From NCBI GenBank assembly GCA_002899795.1, contig PPDG01000569.1, positions 1 to 5,310 on the forward strand: a stretch of DNA of 5,310 bases. The letters run 5' to 3'. Below, piece after piece: positions 5,272 to 5,310 of this stretch. This DNA comes from Desulfobacteraceae bacterium (GTDB taxonomy: Bacteria > Desulfobacterota > Syntrophobacteria > BM002). The stretch's first letter is position 1; each line of letters opens with the position of its first letter. The notes under the pieces are model-generated. The model worked only from the letters and a program-made list of their open reading frames with translations, was not told the DNA's origin and searched no databases. Both the position numbers and the translations under genes were made by a program.

Positions 5272-5310
5272 GGGACAAGCTCCTTTGTAATGAGGGTGTT
5301 TCGCAGAAGA
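5268..5310 (-). CDS. Possible C-terminal end of an upstream gene overlapping guaA by ATGA
   Basis: A frame entering from the window edge encodes LLRNTLITKELVP and stops at TGA (5270-5268), overlapping the guaA-like ATG as ATGA. That is a classic coupled-operon junction. Thirteen codons open by chance are common, and the guaA frame is open here too, so support is thin. Bacterial IMP dehydrogenases often end in an ITKE-like segment and guaB commonly precedes guaA, but the match is too short to assign. Confidence 0.2.
   Translation of the reverse strand, partial: LLRNTLITKELVP

Overview
The window looks like chromosome from a Gram-negative bacterium. It encodes an outer-membrane-type lipoprotein, a beta-barrel protein ending in Phe, and a further exported protein with a signal peptide. 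Every gene I can support lies on the minus strand, so transcription runs right to left. The gene-free stretches carry low-complexity intergenic repeats: a 4 x 8 bp array, a 4 x 7 bp array, and long inverted arms built on CCACCAAGA. From memory, repeats of this style are common in uncultured Desulfobacterota and similar genomes. That placement is an inference; nothing here fixes the taxon.

Layout from right to left (direction of transcription). (1) 5271-4309: a stand-alone ATP-pyrophosphatase half of GMP synthase (guaA-like), possibly overlapping the end of an upstream gene by ATGA. A 4 x 7 bp tandem repeat follows 15 bp after its stop. (2) 4090-3368: an apparently AT-richer two-gene unit, a small four-cysteine protein followed 3 bp later by a small multi-pass membrane protein. 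A GTTGTC/GACAAC palindrome and a GTGAA/TTCAC inverted repeat lie upstream. (3) 3367-3086: an intergenic mosaic of tandem, inverted and direct repeats with no credible gene. (4) 3077-3019: two abutting hairpins, the larger overlapping the -35 region of a good extended -10 promoter. (5) 2646-931: a probable operon of a small outer-membrane beta-barrel gene (TTG start with a strong Shine-Dalgarno) and a lipoprotein gene with a BamE/SmpA-like N-terminal domain, closed by a hairpin-plus-T-tract terminator at 887-864. (6) 863-363: gene-free AT-rich DNA with several short palindromes. (7) 362-1: the start of a secreted protein gene cut by the window edge.

Functionally, the only confident assignment is the GMP synthase ATPPase domain (purine biosynthesis). 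The barrel/lipoprotein pair suggests a cell-envelope function. The CxxC/membrane protein pair is unrecognised. The most unusual items are the split or paralogous GMP synthase with changed conserved residues, the four-Cys/membrane cassette, and the operator-like hairpin pair at the start of what may be a leader of roughly 365 nt.
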